Origin: Nitrincola alkalisediminis
GTDB taxonomy: Bacteria; Pseudomonadota; Gammaproteobacteria; Pseudomonadales; Balneatricaceae
NCBI RefSeq assembly: GCF_009821115.1
Contig: NZ_VYTY01000005.1
Coordinates: 186,001 to 250,000, forward strand
Direction of reading: 5' to 3'
DNA: 64,000 nucleotides
Part shown: one piece after another, positions 41,270 to 49,003 of the stretch
Layout: each line of letters opens with the position of its first letter
How positions within the stretch are numbered: position 1 is the stretch's first letter
Position numbers and translations under genes: made by a program
The notes under the pieces: model-generated
Told to the model about the DNA's origin: nothing
Database searches by the model: none
Seen by the model: only the letters and a program-made list of their open reading frames with translations

Positions 41270-43932
41270 TGTCGCTGGCATCTTGGCGACGAGCGTCTCC
41301 CTTTCAAGGTTTAGGCGTGCGCTCTCGGCTGATGATTGCGTTTGTGATTTTAGCGAGCTCATCGACCTTGCTGGCATTGGTGGGTTGGACAGGGCTAAGT
41401 AATACAGACACGGCCTTCAAAGAGTTTGAACAGCAGGCATTGCCAACGATTCTTCAGTCCTTGGCCTTGGCCGAACGCACAGCAAATTTGGCCGCTGTCG
41501 CGCCCTATGTGGCCAATACCAGTAGCCCTTCTATGCTCAGTGAGCTCAATCGTTCGCTCGAAGAAAAAATTAACCAAGTGTTGGACTTATCTGTACAGAT
41601 TCCTCAGTTAGAGGAAGCGGCACCCAATTTACAGCCCTTGTTAAATCAGCTTGAGTTGACCATCACGGAATTAATGGGTCTAACCCGAGCACACTTACTC
41701 TTGCGCGAGGATGTGCGCCAATACGAGTACAGCTTGAATCAGCTACGTGACGAACTGAAAGTGTTGAGTCAGTCCGCGTCAATTGAGCCTTTGTCTCTCA
41801 CATTATTCGTGCTGTTTGACCAACTGAACCAAGCACTCTATCTTGATGATATTGAAGCAATTGAAGAGTTAGAGACGACCTTTTCAGCGCAGTTTTTTTC
41901 GTTTAAACACGACGATGTGCACCGTCCCCTCTCTACCCTAGTCTCTGATTTGAAAACCTTAGGGATCGCTGACTCAAATTTGTTCAGACAACGCATTGAA
42001 CAGGTCGAGCTACAACAGCGTCGTGCCTTTTTGCTGGCGTCAACCCGAGCGATTTCCAATCAGTTAAGTCTTGAAGTGAAAGACTTTGTCGATCAAGTTC
42101 AGCAGCAGATTACGCACCAAAGTCAACGCATGGGATTGGCGGTGAACTCAGGTAAAACAGGGATTTTAATGATTGCTTTGCTGTGTTTTACCGCAGCGTT
42201 GGCTGGTATTTGGATTGTGCGTGAGCTCACTGAGAGTTTAGGGCGTGTGACGGCGGTTATGTCGCGCCTTGCGAAGGGTGACACTCTGTTGCCGACGCCA
42301 GCCATTGAACGTCGCGATGAAATGGGTGAGTTGGCGCGTGCTTTTGCTGTGTTTCGGGAAAATGCAGTCGCCATCGATAGCATGCGCCAAGATCTCCAGG
42401 AACAGTCACACCTGCTGGAAACAATTTTCAACCATATCAATGATGGCTTGAGCGTCTTTGATCAGCAAAACCGCTTAATTGCTTGGAATCCTCAATACGC
42501 TGCCATGCTAGACTTGTCAGAAGAAGAGTTGCATAAAGGCATGTCAATTGAAGAGGTTTATGCGCGTTTATCTGTCGAAGCTCAAGAAGGTTGGGCGCTG
42601 AATGGAATCATGCTGAATCGAGACGAAGTGAATCAATTGCGTCAACAAAGTACCCAGCGTTTTGAGCGCAATTTCCCAGGTGGGCGGGTGGTTGAATTTA
42701 GAAGCAATCCCATGCCCGAAGGTGGGTTTGTGACACTCTACTCCGATCTAACTGAGCGCAAAGCCATCGAGGCCCAGTTACGCCAATCTCAAAAAATGGA
42801 GGTTCTTGGCCAACTGACAGGAGGTGTTGCGCATGACTTTAACAATCTACTTGCCGCCATGTTTGGTAATCTCCAGTTATTAGGCGACCACTTGGCTGCA
42901 GACAGCCCTGCAGCTGTTTATGCGCACCGAGCCTTAGCGGCCGCAGATCGCGGGCGTCATTTGACCCAGCGACTCTTAGCTTTTTCTCGTAAGCAGTACC
43001 TACAGCCAGAAGTGGTTGATGTGAATGCCCTGATTGAGGGTATGCTCGATCTAATAGAGTACAGTGTTGGTGATGGCATTACTTTGCAGTTAGCATTGGA
43101 GGCTGATCCCGCTCTTGTGTCCGTTGATCCTAGCCAGCTCGAAAATGCCTTGCTTAATTTGTCGATTAACAGCAGTGCGGCCATGCAAGGGAGTGGGCAG
43201 CTCTGCTTTGAAACCACCTATGAGCCGCTGGCCATGCTGAATGGCGAGCGACAGGCGGTCATCCGCATTTGTGTTCGTGATACGGGGTGTGGTATTCCTG
43301 ACGCCTTGATTCGACGCGTCTTTGAGCCCTTTTTTACCACCAAGGAGATAGGTGAAGGCAGTGGCTTAGGGTTAAGTATGGTCTATGGCTTTGTGAAGCA
43401 GTCTCAGGGCGATATCCAGATTCGCAGCCATGTAGGGCAAGGGACAGAGGTGGATGTTCTGCTGCCTTGCGAAATGGCGCTGCCCAATCCATCCACGGAG
43501 CCAGAGACGGTGAGCCCGTTAATGTTGGGGCAAGGTCAGAGAATACTCTTGGTTGAAGATGATCCGCAGGTAGGTCAAATGTCGCAAGATCTGCTGGAAG
43601 GTTTGGGCTATGGTGTTGTGCCTGTTACAGGCGCTGAGCAGGCCCTATCTGTACTCCAATCTGATCAGAGCGTGGCATTGGTTTTTTCGGATATCAATTT
43701 GGGTAGCCAATGGCATGGCCTTGCCTTGCAGCAACACTTAGCCCAGCTCTATCCAGAGCTTCCAGTGTTACTGACGTCGGGCTTACACCCATTTTTATTA
43801 CAGCAACGCTATGGTTTAACCGAGGAGGTTGCGTTTATCGCAAAGCCATATTCTCGAGAAGCCTTAGCGGCTGCCATCACACAACTTATTTTCTGTGACC
43901 CTAAGGAGCATCATGAGCCGACTGAAAACTAG
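41263..43932 (+). CDS. Hybrid sensor histidine kinase with TorS-like periplasmic domain
   Basis: An 890-residue kinase. It has TM1 (about 20-40), a long helical periplasmic domain resembling that of TorS (LAERTANLAAVAPYVANTSSPSML), TM2 (about 300-325), HAMP and PAS (LETIFNHINDGLSVFDQQNRLIAWN). HisKA has His524 in GGVAHDFNNLLAAM. The HATPase domain (DTGCGIPDALIRRVFEPFFTTKE; GSGLGLSMVYGF) and a receiver with Asp810 in VFSDINLG follow. There is no HPt. The start is ATG 41263 or ATG 41269 (TAATG), overlapping the regulator stop. The next gene encodes a sugar-binding-like periplasmic protein, as TorT accompanies TorS. Confidence 0.92.
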   Translation: MLMSLASWRRASPFQGLGVRSRLMIAFVILASSSTLLALVGWTGLSNTDTAFKEFEQQALPTILQSLALAERTANLAAVAPYVANTSSPSMLSELNRSLEEKINQVLDLSVQIPQLEEAAPNLQPLLNQLELTITELMGLTRAHLLLREDVRQYEYSLNQLRDELKVLSQSASIEPLSLTLFVLFDQLNQALYLDDIEAIEELETTFSAQFFSFKHDDVHRPLSTLVSDLKTLGIADSNLFRQRIEQVELQQRRAFLLASTRAISNQLSLEVKDFVDQVQQQITHQSQRMGLAVNSGKTGILMIALLCFTAALAGIWIVRELTESLGRVTAVMSRLAKGDTLLPTPAIERRDEMGELARAFAVFRENAVAIDSMRQDLQEQSHLLETIFNHINDGLSVFDQQNRLIAWNPQYAAMLDLSEEELHKGMSIEEVYARLSVEAQEGWALNGIMLNRDEVNQLRQQSTQRFERNFPGGRVVEFRSNPMPEGGFVTLYSDLTERKAIEAQLRQSQKMEVLGQLTGGVAHDFNNLLAAMFGNLQLLGDHLAADSPAAVYAHRALAAADRGRHLTQRLLAFSRKQYLQPEVVDVNALIEGMLDLIEYSVGDGITLQLALEADPALVSVDPSQLENALLNLSINSSAAMQGSGQLCFETTYEPLAMLNGERQAVIRICVRDTGCGIPDALIRRVFEPFFTTKEIGEGSGLGLSMVYGFVKQSQGDIQIRSHVGQGTEVDVLLPCEMALPNPSTEPETVSPLMLGQGQRILLVEDDPQVGQMSQDLLEGLGYGVVPVTGAEQALSVLQSDQSVALVFSDINLGSQWHGLALQQHLAQLYPELPVLLTSGLHPFLLQQRYGLTEEVAFIAKPYSREALAAAITQLIFCDPKEHHEPTEN

Positions 43933-44869
43933 GCACTGCCCTTTTATCCTGAGTATATTCCTGCTGTCTATGACTTCTTGGGTACAGGCAGAAACATTGG
44001 ATAGACTGGCGTACCTACGTTTGGGCATTTCGGTGTCAGATCTGGGTAATCCCTACTTTGCTGCATTGGCTCAAGGCGCAAAGCGGCAAGCACAGGCATT
44101 GGTTGAGAGCGATCAGGTTGAAACACTGCTCTATTCCAGTGCGTATGATGTTGAGCGTCAGACACAGCAAATAGAGTCCTTTATTGAGCAGTCTGTTGAT
44201 ATGATTTTAGTGTCCGCCGCTGTGTTTGACGCGTTTGAAGCGGTTATCGATCGCGCGCAGTCGCGAGGTATCCCGGTACTTGCCGTCGATGTTAAAGCCT
44301 TGGGGGCGGACGCGACGGTGACGACACACAATTATCAAGCAGGGCATCTTGCCTGTGATCAGTTAGCGCAGCATCTCAACTTTCAAGGAGACGTGGTGAT
44401 ACTCAACGGCCCACCCGTTTCGTCGATTATAGAACGTGTCGAGGGGTGTCAGCAGGCTTTAGCGCAGTACCCAGCCATTCGCCTGATTTCATCTGACTTA
44501 AACACGGGCGGCAGTCGTGAAGGCGGATTGGAAACCATGACCCATGTTCTGACCCGATATCCTGACATTCAAGGGGTCTTCAGCATTAATGATCCAGCCG
44601 CCCTTGGCGCCGAAATGGCAGGCCAGCAAGCGGGCAAACGTGATTTTGTGATTGCCAGTGTCGACGGTGCGCCCAGCTTTATCAGCCGCTTACAGGCGGA
44701 TGACAGTTTATTGTTAGGAACAGCGACGCAATCCCCGGCCAAGATGGCAGAGCTTGCGGTGCAAATGGGCTATGATTTACTTCAAGGAAAAGCCCTTAAC
44801 CTGCGGGAAGTGTTAATTCCCGCACGTTGGGTGAATGCTGCTAATCTCGATGCCGCTGAGGTTTGGTAG
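43913..44869 (+). CDS. Periplasmic sugar-binding-like protein, probable sensor partner (TorT-like)
   Basis: A signal peptide (about residues 1-26, ending SWVQAE) is followed by a type I periplasmic binding fold of the ribose/fructose class: LGISVSDLGNPYFAALAQGAKRQAQ, DMILVSAAVFDAFEAVIDRAQSRGIPVLAVDV, FSINDPAALGAEMAGQQAG and ASVDGAPSFI. The start is ATG 43913 with AAGGAG 5 bases upstream, inside the kinase 3' end. No transport genes share its strand. It is therefore more likely to present ligand to the TorS-like kinase than to serve transport. The separate FrcB (46869-47891) serves the transporter. Confidence 0.85.
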   Translation: MSRLKTRHCPFILSIFLLSMTSWVQAETLDRLAYLRLGISVSDLGNPYFAALAQGAKRQAQALVESDQVETLLYSSAYDVERQTQQIESFIEQSVDMILVSAAVFDAFEAVIDRAQSRGIPVLAVDVKALGADATVTTHNYQAGHLACDQLAQHLNFQGDVVILNGPPVSSIIERVEGCQQALAQYPAIRLISSDLNTGGSREGGLETMTHVLTRYPDIQGVFSINDPAALGAEMAGQQAGKRDFVIASVDGAPSFISRLQADDSLLLGTATQSPAKMAELAVQMGYDLLQGKALNLREVLIPARWVNAANLDAAEVW

Positions 44870-44903
44870 TGATCGTCGCGCTCAAGTGAGTACGGCGATC
44901 ACT
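44868..44903. terminator. Long hairpin between convergent sugar-sensing and transport genes
   Basis: AGTGATCGTCGCGCTCA and TGAGTACGGCGATCACT form a stem of about 17 pairs with one mismatch, two wobble pairs and a 2-base loop. It lies just at and after the binding-protein stop and 14 bp before the frcA stop. No T-run is present on either side, so the mode of termination is unclear. Confidence 0.5.
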
Positions 44904-44916
44904 TCACAAAAACAGC

Positions 44917-45720
44917 TTATGCATTGGCGGTACAAGAGGGATGGTCTTCGGGGTTGAGCGCTCCGGTCATGATCGCCACGGCATCGGACATACTGTGGGT
45001 GTTAGGCTTAATAACCGCGATGCGTTTGCCAAGGCGATGAATATGGATGCGATCGGCCACTTCAAATACATGCGGCATGTTGTGGCTAATCAAAACCACC
45101 GATAGACCACGGTCCCTTACTTCTTTAATCAGATTGAGCACTTTGCGAGACTCTTTGACCCCCAAAGCGGCGGTAGGCTCATCCATAATCACTACATGGC
45201 GAGCAAATGCGGCTGAGCGTGCGACGGCGACGCCTTGGCGCTGCCCGCCCGACAGGGTTTCCACCGCTTGATTAATGTTTTGTATGGTCAGTAGCCCCAG
45301 CTCACTCAGCTTCGTCCGCGCTTCGTTATGCATGGCCTTTCGATCCAACATACGGAAAACGCTTCCCAGAATACCGGGACGACGTTTTTCTCGTCCAAGG
45401 AACAGGTTGTCGGCAATGTTGAGCGAGGGCGAAACTGCCAGGTTTTGATACACCGTTTCAATACCCGCGTTGCGGGCATCCATCGGGCTTTTAAACTCGA
45501 CTCTTTCTCCATCAAGACGGATTTCACCAGCATCCGGAACCAAAGCACCCGATAGGGCTTTGATCAAGGATGATTTACCAGCACCGTTGTCACCGATCAC
45601 GGCCAGAATTTCGCCGGGATAGAGATCAAAATCAGCGCCGTCTAGGGCGGTAACGTGGCCATAACGCTTGATGAGTTGAGTTGCTTGCAATACGGGTTGT
45701 TGAGCGCTGAGATTCGACAT
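44917..45720 (-). CDS. frcA: Fructose-type ABC transporter ATP-binding protein
   Basis: A 267-residue ATPase with a single nucleotide-binding domain, unlike the two-domain ATPase of ribose systems; this is a mark of FrcA. It has Walker A GDNGAGKSSL, signature LSGGQRQGVAVAR, Walker B HVVIMDEPTAALG, and the FrcA-typical RKAGIETVYQNLA-like RNAGIETVYQNLAVSPSL. The start is ATG 45720 with AGGAAGG upstream, two bases after the frcC stop. Fructose as substrate rests on similarity to rhizobial FrcBCA. Confidence 0.93.
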   Translation of the reverse strand: MSNLSAQQPVLQATQLIKRYGHVTALDGADFDLYPGEILAVIGDNGAGKSSLIKALSGALVPDAGEIRLDGERVEFKSPMDARNAGIETVYQNLAVSPSLNIADNLFLGREKRRPGILGSVFRMLDRKAMHNEARTKLSELGLLTIQNINQAVETLSGGQRQGVAVARSAAFARHVVIMDEPTAALGVKESRKVLNLIKEVRDRGLSVVLISHNMPHVFEVADRIHIHRLGKRIAVIKPNTHSMSDAVAIMTGALNPEDHPSCTANA

Positions 45721-45722
45721 AC

Positions 45723-46802
45723 TTATACCTTCCTGATCCATTGATCCATGCCGACGGCAACAATAATCAATAAGCCGATGGTGAATTCTTGCCAGAGCAC
45801 ATCGACACCGGCTAAGGCTAAGCCATTTCTAAACACCCCGACGATTAGCGCACCAATGAGAGTTCCGAAAATAGCACCTCGACCCCCAAACAAGCTGCAG
45901 CCGCCAATCACCACCGCCGTAATGCTGTCGAGGTTGGCCGTCATGCCCGCTTGTGGGCTGACCGAACCTATGCGGCCGATCAGAGCCCAAGCACCGATTG
46001 CGCAAATAACGCCAGCGACCACGTACACAGACAGAAGCACACGATCTGTGCGAATGCCAGCTAAACGCGCTGCCGCTGGATCATCGCCAGTGGCGTAGAC
46101 ATGTTTGCCCCAAGCCGTCCAATTGAGGGCATACCAAATGATGAAAAACAGCGCTAACATCAATAGCGAGCCGTAGGTGAGTTTGGCTCCAAAAAACTCC
46201 AGCGTCCGCCCTGTCCAGTGGAGCAACGGTGCCGCATTATCAATGGCCTGTGCGCGAATGGTTTCACTTTTGGAGTACCAAAGGTTCAAGGCAAAGAAGA
46301 TATTCCAAGTTCCAAGGGTCACGATGAAAGGGGGCAGCTTAAAGCGCGTGACCAATTGCCCGTTAATAAATCCACACAGAGCTCCCGTTAACAGCCCTAA
46401 ACCTAAAGCTGCAGAGGGCGGTAGGCCAACTTCCACGGCCATGCGACCCATGACCACGGAGGTTAACACCATAATGGCACCCACGGATAAGTCGATGCCT
46501 GCCGTCAGTATGATCAAGGTTTGAGCAATACCCAAAATACCAATGATAGTGACCTGTTGTAGGATCAAGGACATATTAAACGGCTGTAAAAATCGCTCTC
46601 CTACAATTAGAGTAAAGGCACCTATGGCCAGAAGTAGCACAATAGACGGTGCCGCCGTTGGGTTGCTGTGAAAGAAACGATGCGCTTTTTCAGCTAGGGT
46701 TGGTTGCGGTAAATTAAATTCTGCAACAGCACCGGATGCCGCATCGGCAATGCGCTCATGGGCGGCAGGTTGTTGCGTTGAGAGTATTTGACTTTCTGAC
46801 AT
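45723..46802 (-). CDS. frcC: Fructose-type ABC transporter permease
   Basis: A 359-residue inner-membrane permease of the ribose/xylose/fructose (BPD_transp_2) family with 8-10 hydrophobic helices. Marks include TLIILTAGIDLSVGAIMVLTSVVMG, GFINGQLVTRFKLPPFIVTLGTW and GGCSLFGGRGAIFGTLIGALIVGV. The start is ATG 46802, with GGAG 7-10 bases upstream; an in-frame GTG at 46820 is less likely. It lies between frcB and frcA, with a strong hairpin between it and frcB. Confidence 0.93.
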   Translation of the reverse strand: MSESQILSTQQPAAHERIADAASGAVAEFNLPQPTLAEKAHRFFHSNPTAAPSIVLLLAIGAFTLIVGERFLQPFNMSLILQQVTIIGILGIAQTLIILTAGIDLSVGAIMVLTSVVMGRMAVEVGLPPSAALGLGLLTGALCGFINGQLVTRFKLPPFIVTLGTWNIFFALNLWYSKSETIRAQAIDNAAPLLHWTGRTLEFFGAKLTYGSLLMLALFFIIWYALNWTAWGKHVYATGDDPAAARLAGIRTDRVLLSVYVVAGVICAIGAWALIGRIGSVSPQAGMTANLDSITAVVIGGCSLFGGRGAIFGTLIGALIVGVFRNGLALAGVDVLWQEFTIGLLIIVAVGMDQWIRKV

Positions 46803-46827
46803 GACGGACTCCACTGACACTTACGAG

Positions 46828-46853
46828 GGGTAGAGGCGCATCGCGCTCTACCC
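46828..46853 (-). promoter_or_regulatory. Intercistronic hairpin between frcB and frcC
   Basis: GGGTAGAGGCGC and GCGCTCTACCC form an 11-bp stem with one bulged G and a 3-base loop. It sits after the frcB stop and before frcC, with no T-run. Such structures often protect the binding-protein message from 3' decay, so the binding protein is made in excess over the permease. Confidence 0.6.
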
Positions 46854-46868
46854 TGATACAGGCTTGGT

Positions 46869-47891
46869 TTAGCCCCAGCAAAGCTCAAGGCCTTCAGCAG
46901 AGTGTTTCGAATCCAGCCCTTCTTGTGGCTGGTCGGTAATCAACTCCACCCCTGTGTTCACGAAGTCCAGCCCTTCAGAGGCTTGTGGCTTTTGTCCGGT
47001 CTTGGCAAACTCAATAACGGCATCAACACCCATTGACGCCATTTGCAAAGGAAATTGCATCGAGGTGGCACCGATGACGTTATCACGCACGTTTTCCACG
47101 CCTGGGCAGCCACCATCAACCGACACGATTAAAACATCCTTCTCACGGCCTACGGCCCGCAAGGCTTCATAGGCACCCGCTGCAGCGGGTTCATTGATGG
47201 TGTAAACCACATTAATGCTTGGGTCACGCTGGAGTAAGTTTTCCATGGCACGACGTCCGCCTTCTTCCGCACCACTGGTGACATCTTGACCAGCAATGCG
47301 TGGATCTTTCTCGTCACCGATGCGGTTAGGATCATTGACATCTATGCCAAAGCCTTCCATAAAGCCTTGATTGCGCGCGACATCAACCGTAATCATGCTG
47401 CTATTCAGGTTTAGCATCGCAATCCGCGCATCAGCGGCTTTATCGCCCAGTGTTTGAGCCGCCCACTGCCCTATCAATACACCGGCTTTGTAATTATCGG
47501 TTGCGAAGGTTGCATCGGCGGCGTCAGCAGGGCTCAGCGGTGTGTCCAATGCAATGACCAACAGGCCTGCTGCCCGAGCACGATCAATGGCTGGAACAAC
47601 CGCGACTGGGTCACTTGGAGCAATTAAGATGCCTTTAGCACCCGCAGCGATCAGGTTCTCAATGGCTTGAACTTGAGATTCGTTATCGCCATCAAAACGC
47701 CCCGAGAAGGTACGCAGTTCAACGCCCGTTTCATCAGCTCGCTGTTGAGCGCCTTCACGCATTTTGACAAAGAAAGGGTTGGTGTTGGTTTTGGTAATTA
47801 AGCCAACGATTGGGGCTTTATCCGCAAAGGCCAGCGGTGAGAGTAATGCGGTTGAAACAGCCAGTGCTAATAGCCCGGATTTAAGGTTCAT
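46869..47891 (-). CDS. frcB: Fructose-type ABC transporter substrate-binding protein
   Basis: A 340-residue periplasmic protein with signal peptide (about 1-23, ending LAFADK) and a type I periplasmic binding fold. Visible segments are [78 protein letters not shown] and [20 protein letters not shown]. It is first in frcB-frcC-frcA. AGGAGCG precedes the ATG. Its promoter shares architecture with the fructokinase promoter. Confidence 0.93.
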   Translation of the reverse strand: MNLKSGLLALAVSTALLSPLAFADKAPIVGLITKTNTNPFFVKMREGAQQRADETGVELRTFSGRFDGDNESQVQAIENLIAAGAKGILIAPSDPVAVVPAIDRARAAGLLVIALDTPLSPADAADATFATDNYKAGVLIGQWAAQTLGDKAADARIAMLNLNSSMITVDVARNQGFMEGFGIDVNDPNRIGDEKDPRIAGQDVTSGAEEGGRRAMENLLQRDPSINVVYTINEPAAAGAYEALRAVGREKDVLIVSVDGGCPGVENVRDNVIGATSMQFPLQMASMGVDAVIEFAKTGQKPQASEGLDFVNTGVELITDQPQEGLDSKHSAEGLELCWG

Positions 47892-47972
47892 GGTAACGCT
47901 CCTATTCTTATTTTTTTCAAATGAATCACGTTATTGGGAGCGATCCTTTGAAAAGATCGGCTCTTAGGAGCG

Positions 47973-48037
47973 ATTAAAAAGGACTAAAGTGAATAGAAAA
48001 TGTTACCGGAAACGTTTTTTTGTAATATTTGAAATAC
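47973..48037 (-). promoter_or_regulatory. Activator-type promoter of frcBCA
   Basis: Read on the minus strand: a box GTATTTCAAATATTACAAA (48037-48019), 16 variable bases including GTTTCCGGTAAC, CATTTTC (poor -35 ATTTTC, 48001-47996), 17 bp, and TTTAAT (47978-47973). Every conserved block and spacing matches the fructokinase promoter at 40417-40481, while the 16-base middle does not. The box contains TTTCAA and TTACAA 9 bp apart, which could be a direct-repeat site for an OmpR-type regulator. Confidence 0.6.
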
Positions 48038-48082
48038 GACTGAACATTGTTGAGGTGTTTGTGGGAGGTAATAAGCGTTGCC

Positions 48083-48099
48083 CCCTCTCACATAGAGGG
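48083..48099 (-). terminator. Small hairpin downstream of the esterase gene
   Basis: CCCTCT (48083-48088) and AGAGGG (48094-48099) pair around a 5-base loop, 18 bp past the esterase stop. No T-run follows on the minus strand. Weak evidence for termination. Confidence 0.3.
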
Positions 48100-48116
48100 A
48101 GCCGCCCAGTTAAGGG

Positions 48117-48776
48117 TTAGGTTAAACGTGAGGTTAACCATTGTCCAATCCGCTTAACCTGCTCCAAACACAGTGAGTGCTCCATAGGAAAGGTTTCATA
48201 CTCGACAGTAAAGCCTTGATCTGTGAGAAGGGTTTTGGCTTGTTGTCCTAGTGCTTCAGGGACAACATCATCGTAAAGACCGTGTTGAATTAAGATTGGT
48301 AAAGCCTGATTTTGGCGGGTAAAGTCGGTGTGTTTTGGTGTTGCAAAGTAGGTTGAGAGCGCTAGGAGACCCGCTAGAGGATAGTGGGTATTTAAGGCTG
48401 TGTGATACACAACGGCTCCGCCTTGCGAAAAGCCCGCCAGAATAATGTTGTGGCTTGGGATGCCTCGTTGAATCTCTCGCTCGATTAGCCTCTCGATGGC
48501 TTGGGCAGAATCTTTCAGTTGCTGAATGTCGACCTTGCGTTCAATATTAATATCGAGAATATCGTACCATGCAGGCATGATCATTCCACCGTTGATGGTC
48601 ACAGGGATCGTCGGCGCATGGGGGAAGATAAAGCGGACACTATGATTGCTGGGCAAGCCCAGCTCTGGCAGTATGGGTTCAAAATCATGTCCGTTGGCAC
48701 CTAATCCGTGCAGCCATATAACACAATAGCGTGCAGGCATGACGGGTTCGATTTCTAGGTAGTCTAAATCACTCAT
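48117..48776 (-). CDS. Alpha/beta-hydrolase, carboxylesterase/phospholipase family
   Basis: A 219-residue serine hydrolase of the carboxylesterase II / acyl-protein thioesterase family. It has VIWLHGLGANGHDFEPILPELGL near the N-terminus and the nucleophile elbow GFSQGGAV. The acid is in LYDDVVPEALG and the catalytic His in FPMEHSLCLEQ. Known homologues hydrolyse short-chain esters or deacylate lipids; the natural substrate is not known. It is cytoplasmic by lack of a signal peptide. Divergent from the diguanylate cyclase leader. Confidence 0.92.
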   Translation of the reverse strand: MSDLDYLEIEPVMPARYCVIWLHGLGANGHDFEPILPELGLPSNHSVRFIFPHAPTIPVTINGGMIMPAWYDILDINIERKVDIQQLKDSAQAIERLIEREIQRGIPSHNIILAGFSQGGAVVYHTALNTHYPLAGLLALSTYFATPKHTDFTRQNQALPILIQHGLYDDVVPEALGQQAKTLLTDQGFTVEYETFPMEHSLCLEQVKRIGQWLTSRLT

Positions 48777-48860
48777 GGTTGTGTATCCTAATGCTATCGG
48801 TTGTGTGGGCTTAAAATCAAACGCTTGTTAAAAAATATCTGAATTTATTGGAAATGCGTT

Positions 48861-48912
48861 TATAATCGCTGAAATCGTGACTGCCCTCTTGGAATGAAGC
48901 GCTGACAAGAGG
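48861..48912 (+). promoter_or_regulatory. Diguanylate cyclase promoter (-10) and leader hairpin
   Basis: A perfect TATAAT lies at 48861-48866, with no good -35 at 17 bp. Downstream, CCTCTTG (48885-48891) and CAAGAGG (48906-48912) pair exactly around a 14-base loop. The right arm contains AAGAGG, the Shine-Dalgarno of the small ORF starting at 48920, so the hairpin would hide it. Post-transcriptional control of the cyclase is inference. Confidence 0.5.
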
Positions 48913-48919
48913 ATCTTAA

Positions 48920-49003
48920 ATGGATAATCTACAAATAAAAATAGTAGGCAGGGTGCCAACGTTTGCGAAAAGAATTCGAAGTCGAAAGCCACAAGCTCGC
49001 TAA
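48920..49003 (+). CDS. 27-codon leader ORF overlapping the cyclase start
   Basis: ATG 48920 with AAGAGG 7 bases upstream encodes MDNLQIKIVGRVPTFAKRIR... (27 residues). It ends at 49003, overlapping the cyclase frame by 41 bp in another frame. Removing one A from the run at 48968-48971 would join this ORF to the cyclase as ...PTFAKEFEVESH. It may be a translational-coupling leader, a frameshift site, or a sequence error. It has no recognisable domain. Confidence 0.4.
   Translation: MDNLQIKIVGRVPTFAKRIRSRKPQAR

Noticed and set aside
48003-48016. GTTACCGGAAAC upstream of frcB as a LacI-type sugar operator
   Set aside because: It is nearly palindromic, but it falls in the non-conserved middle of the shared promoter element, is absent at the fructokinase promoter, and no LacI-family gene is in the window.
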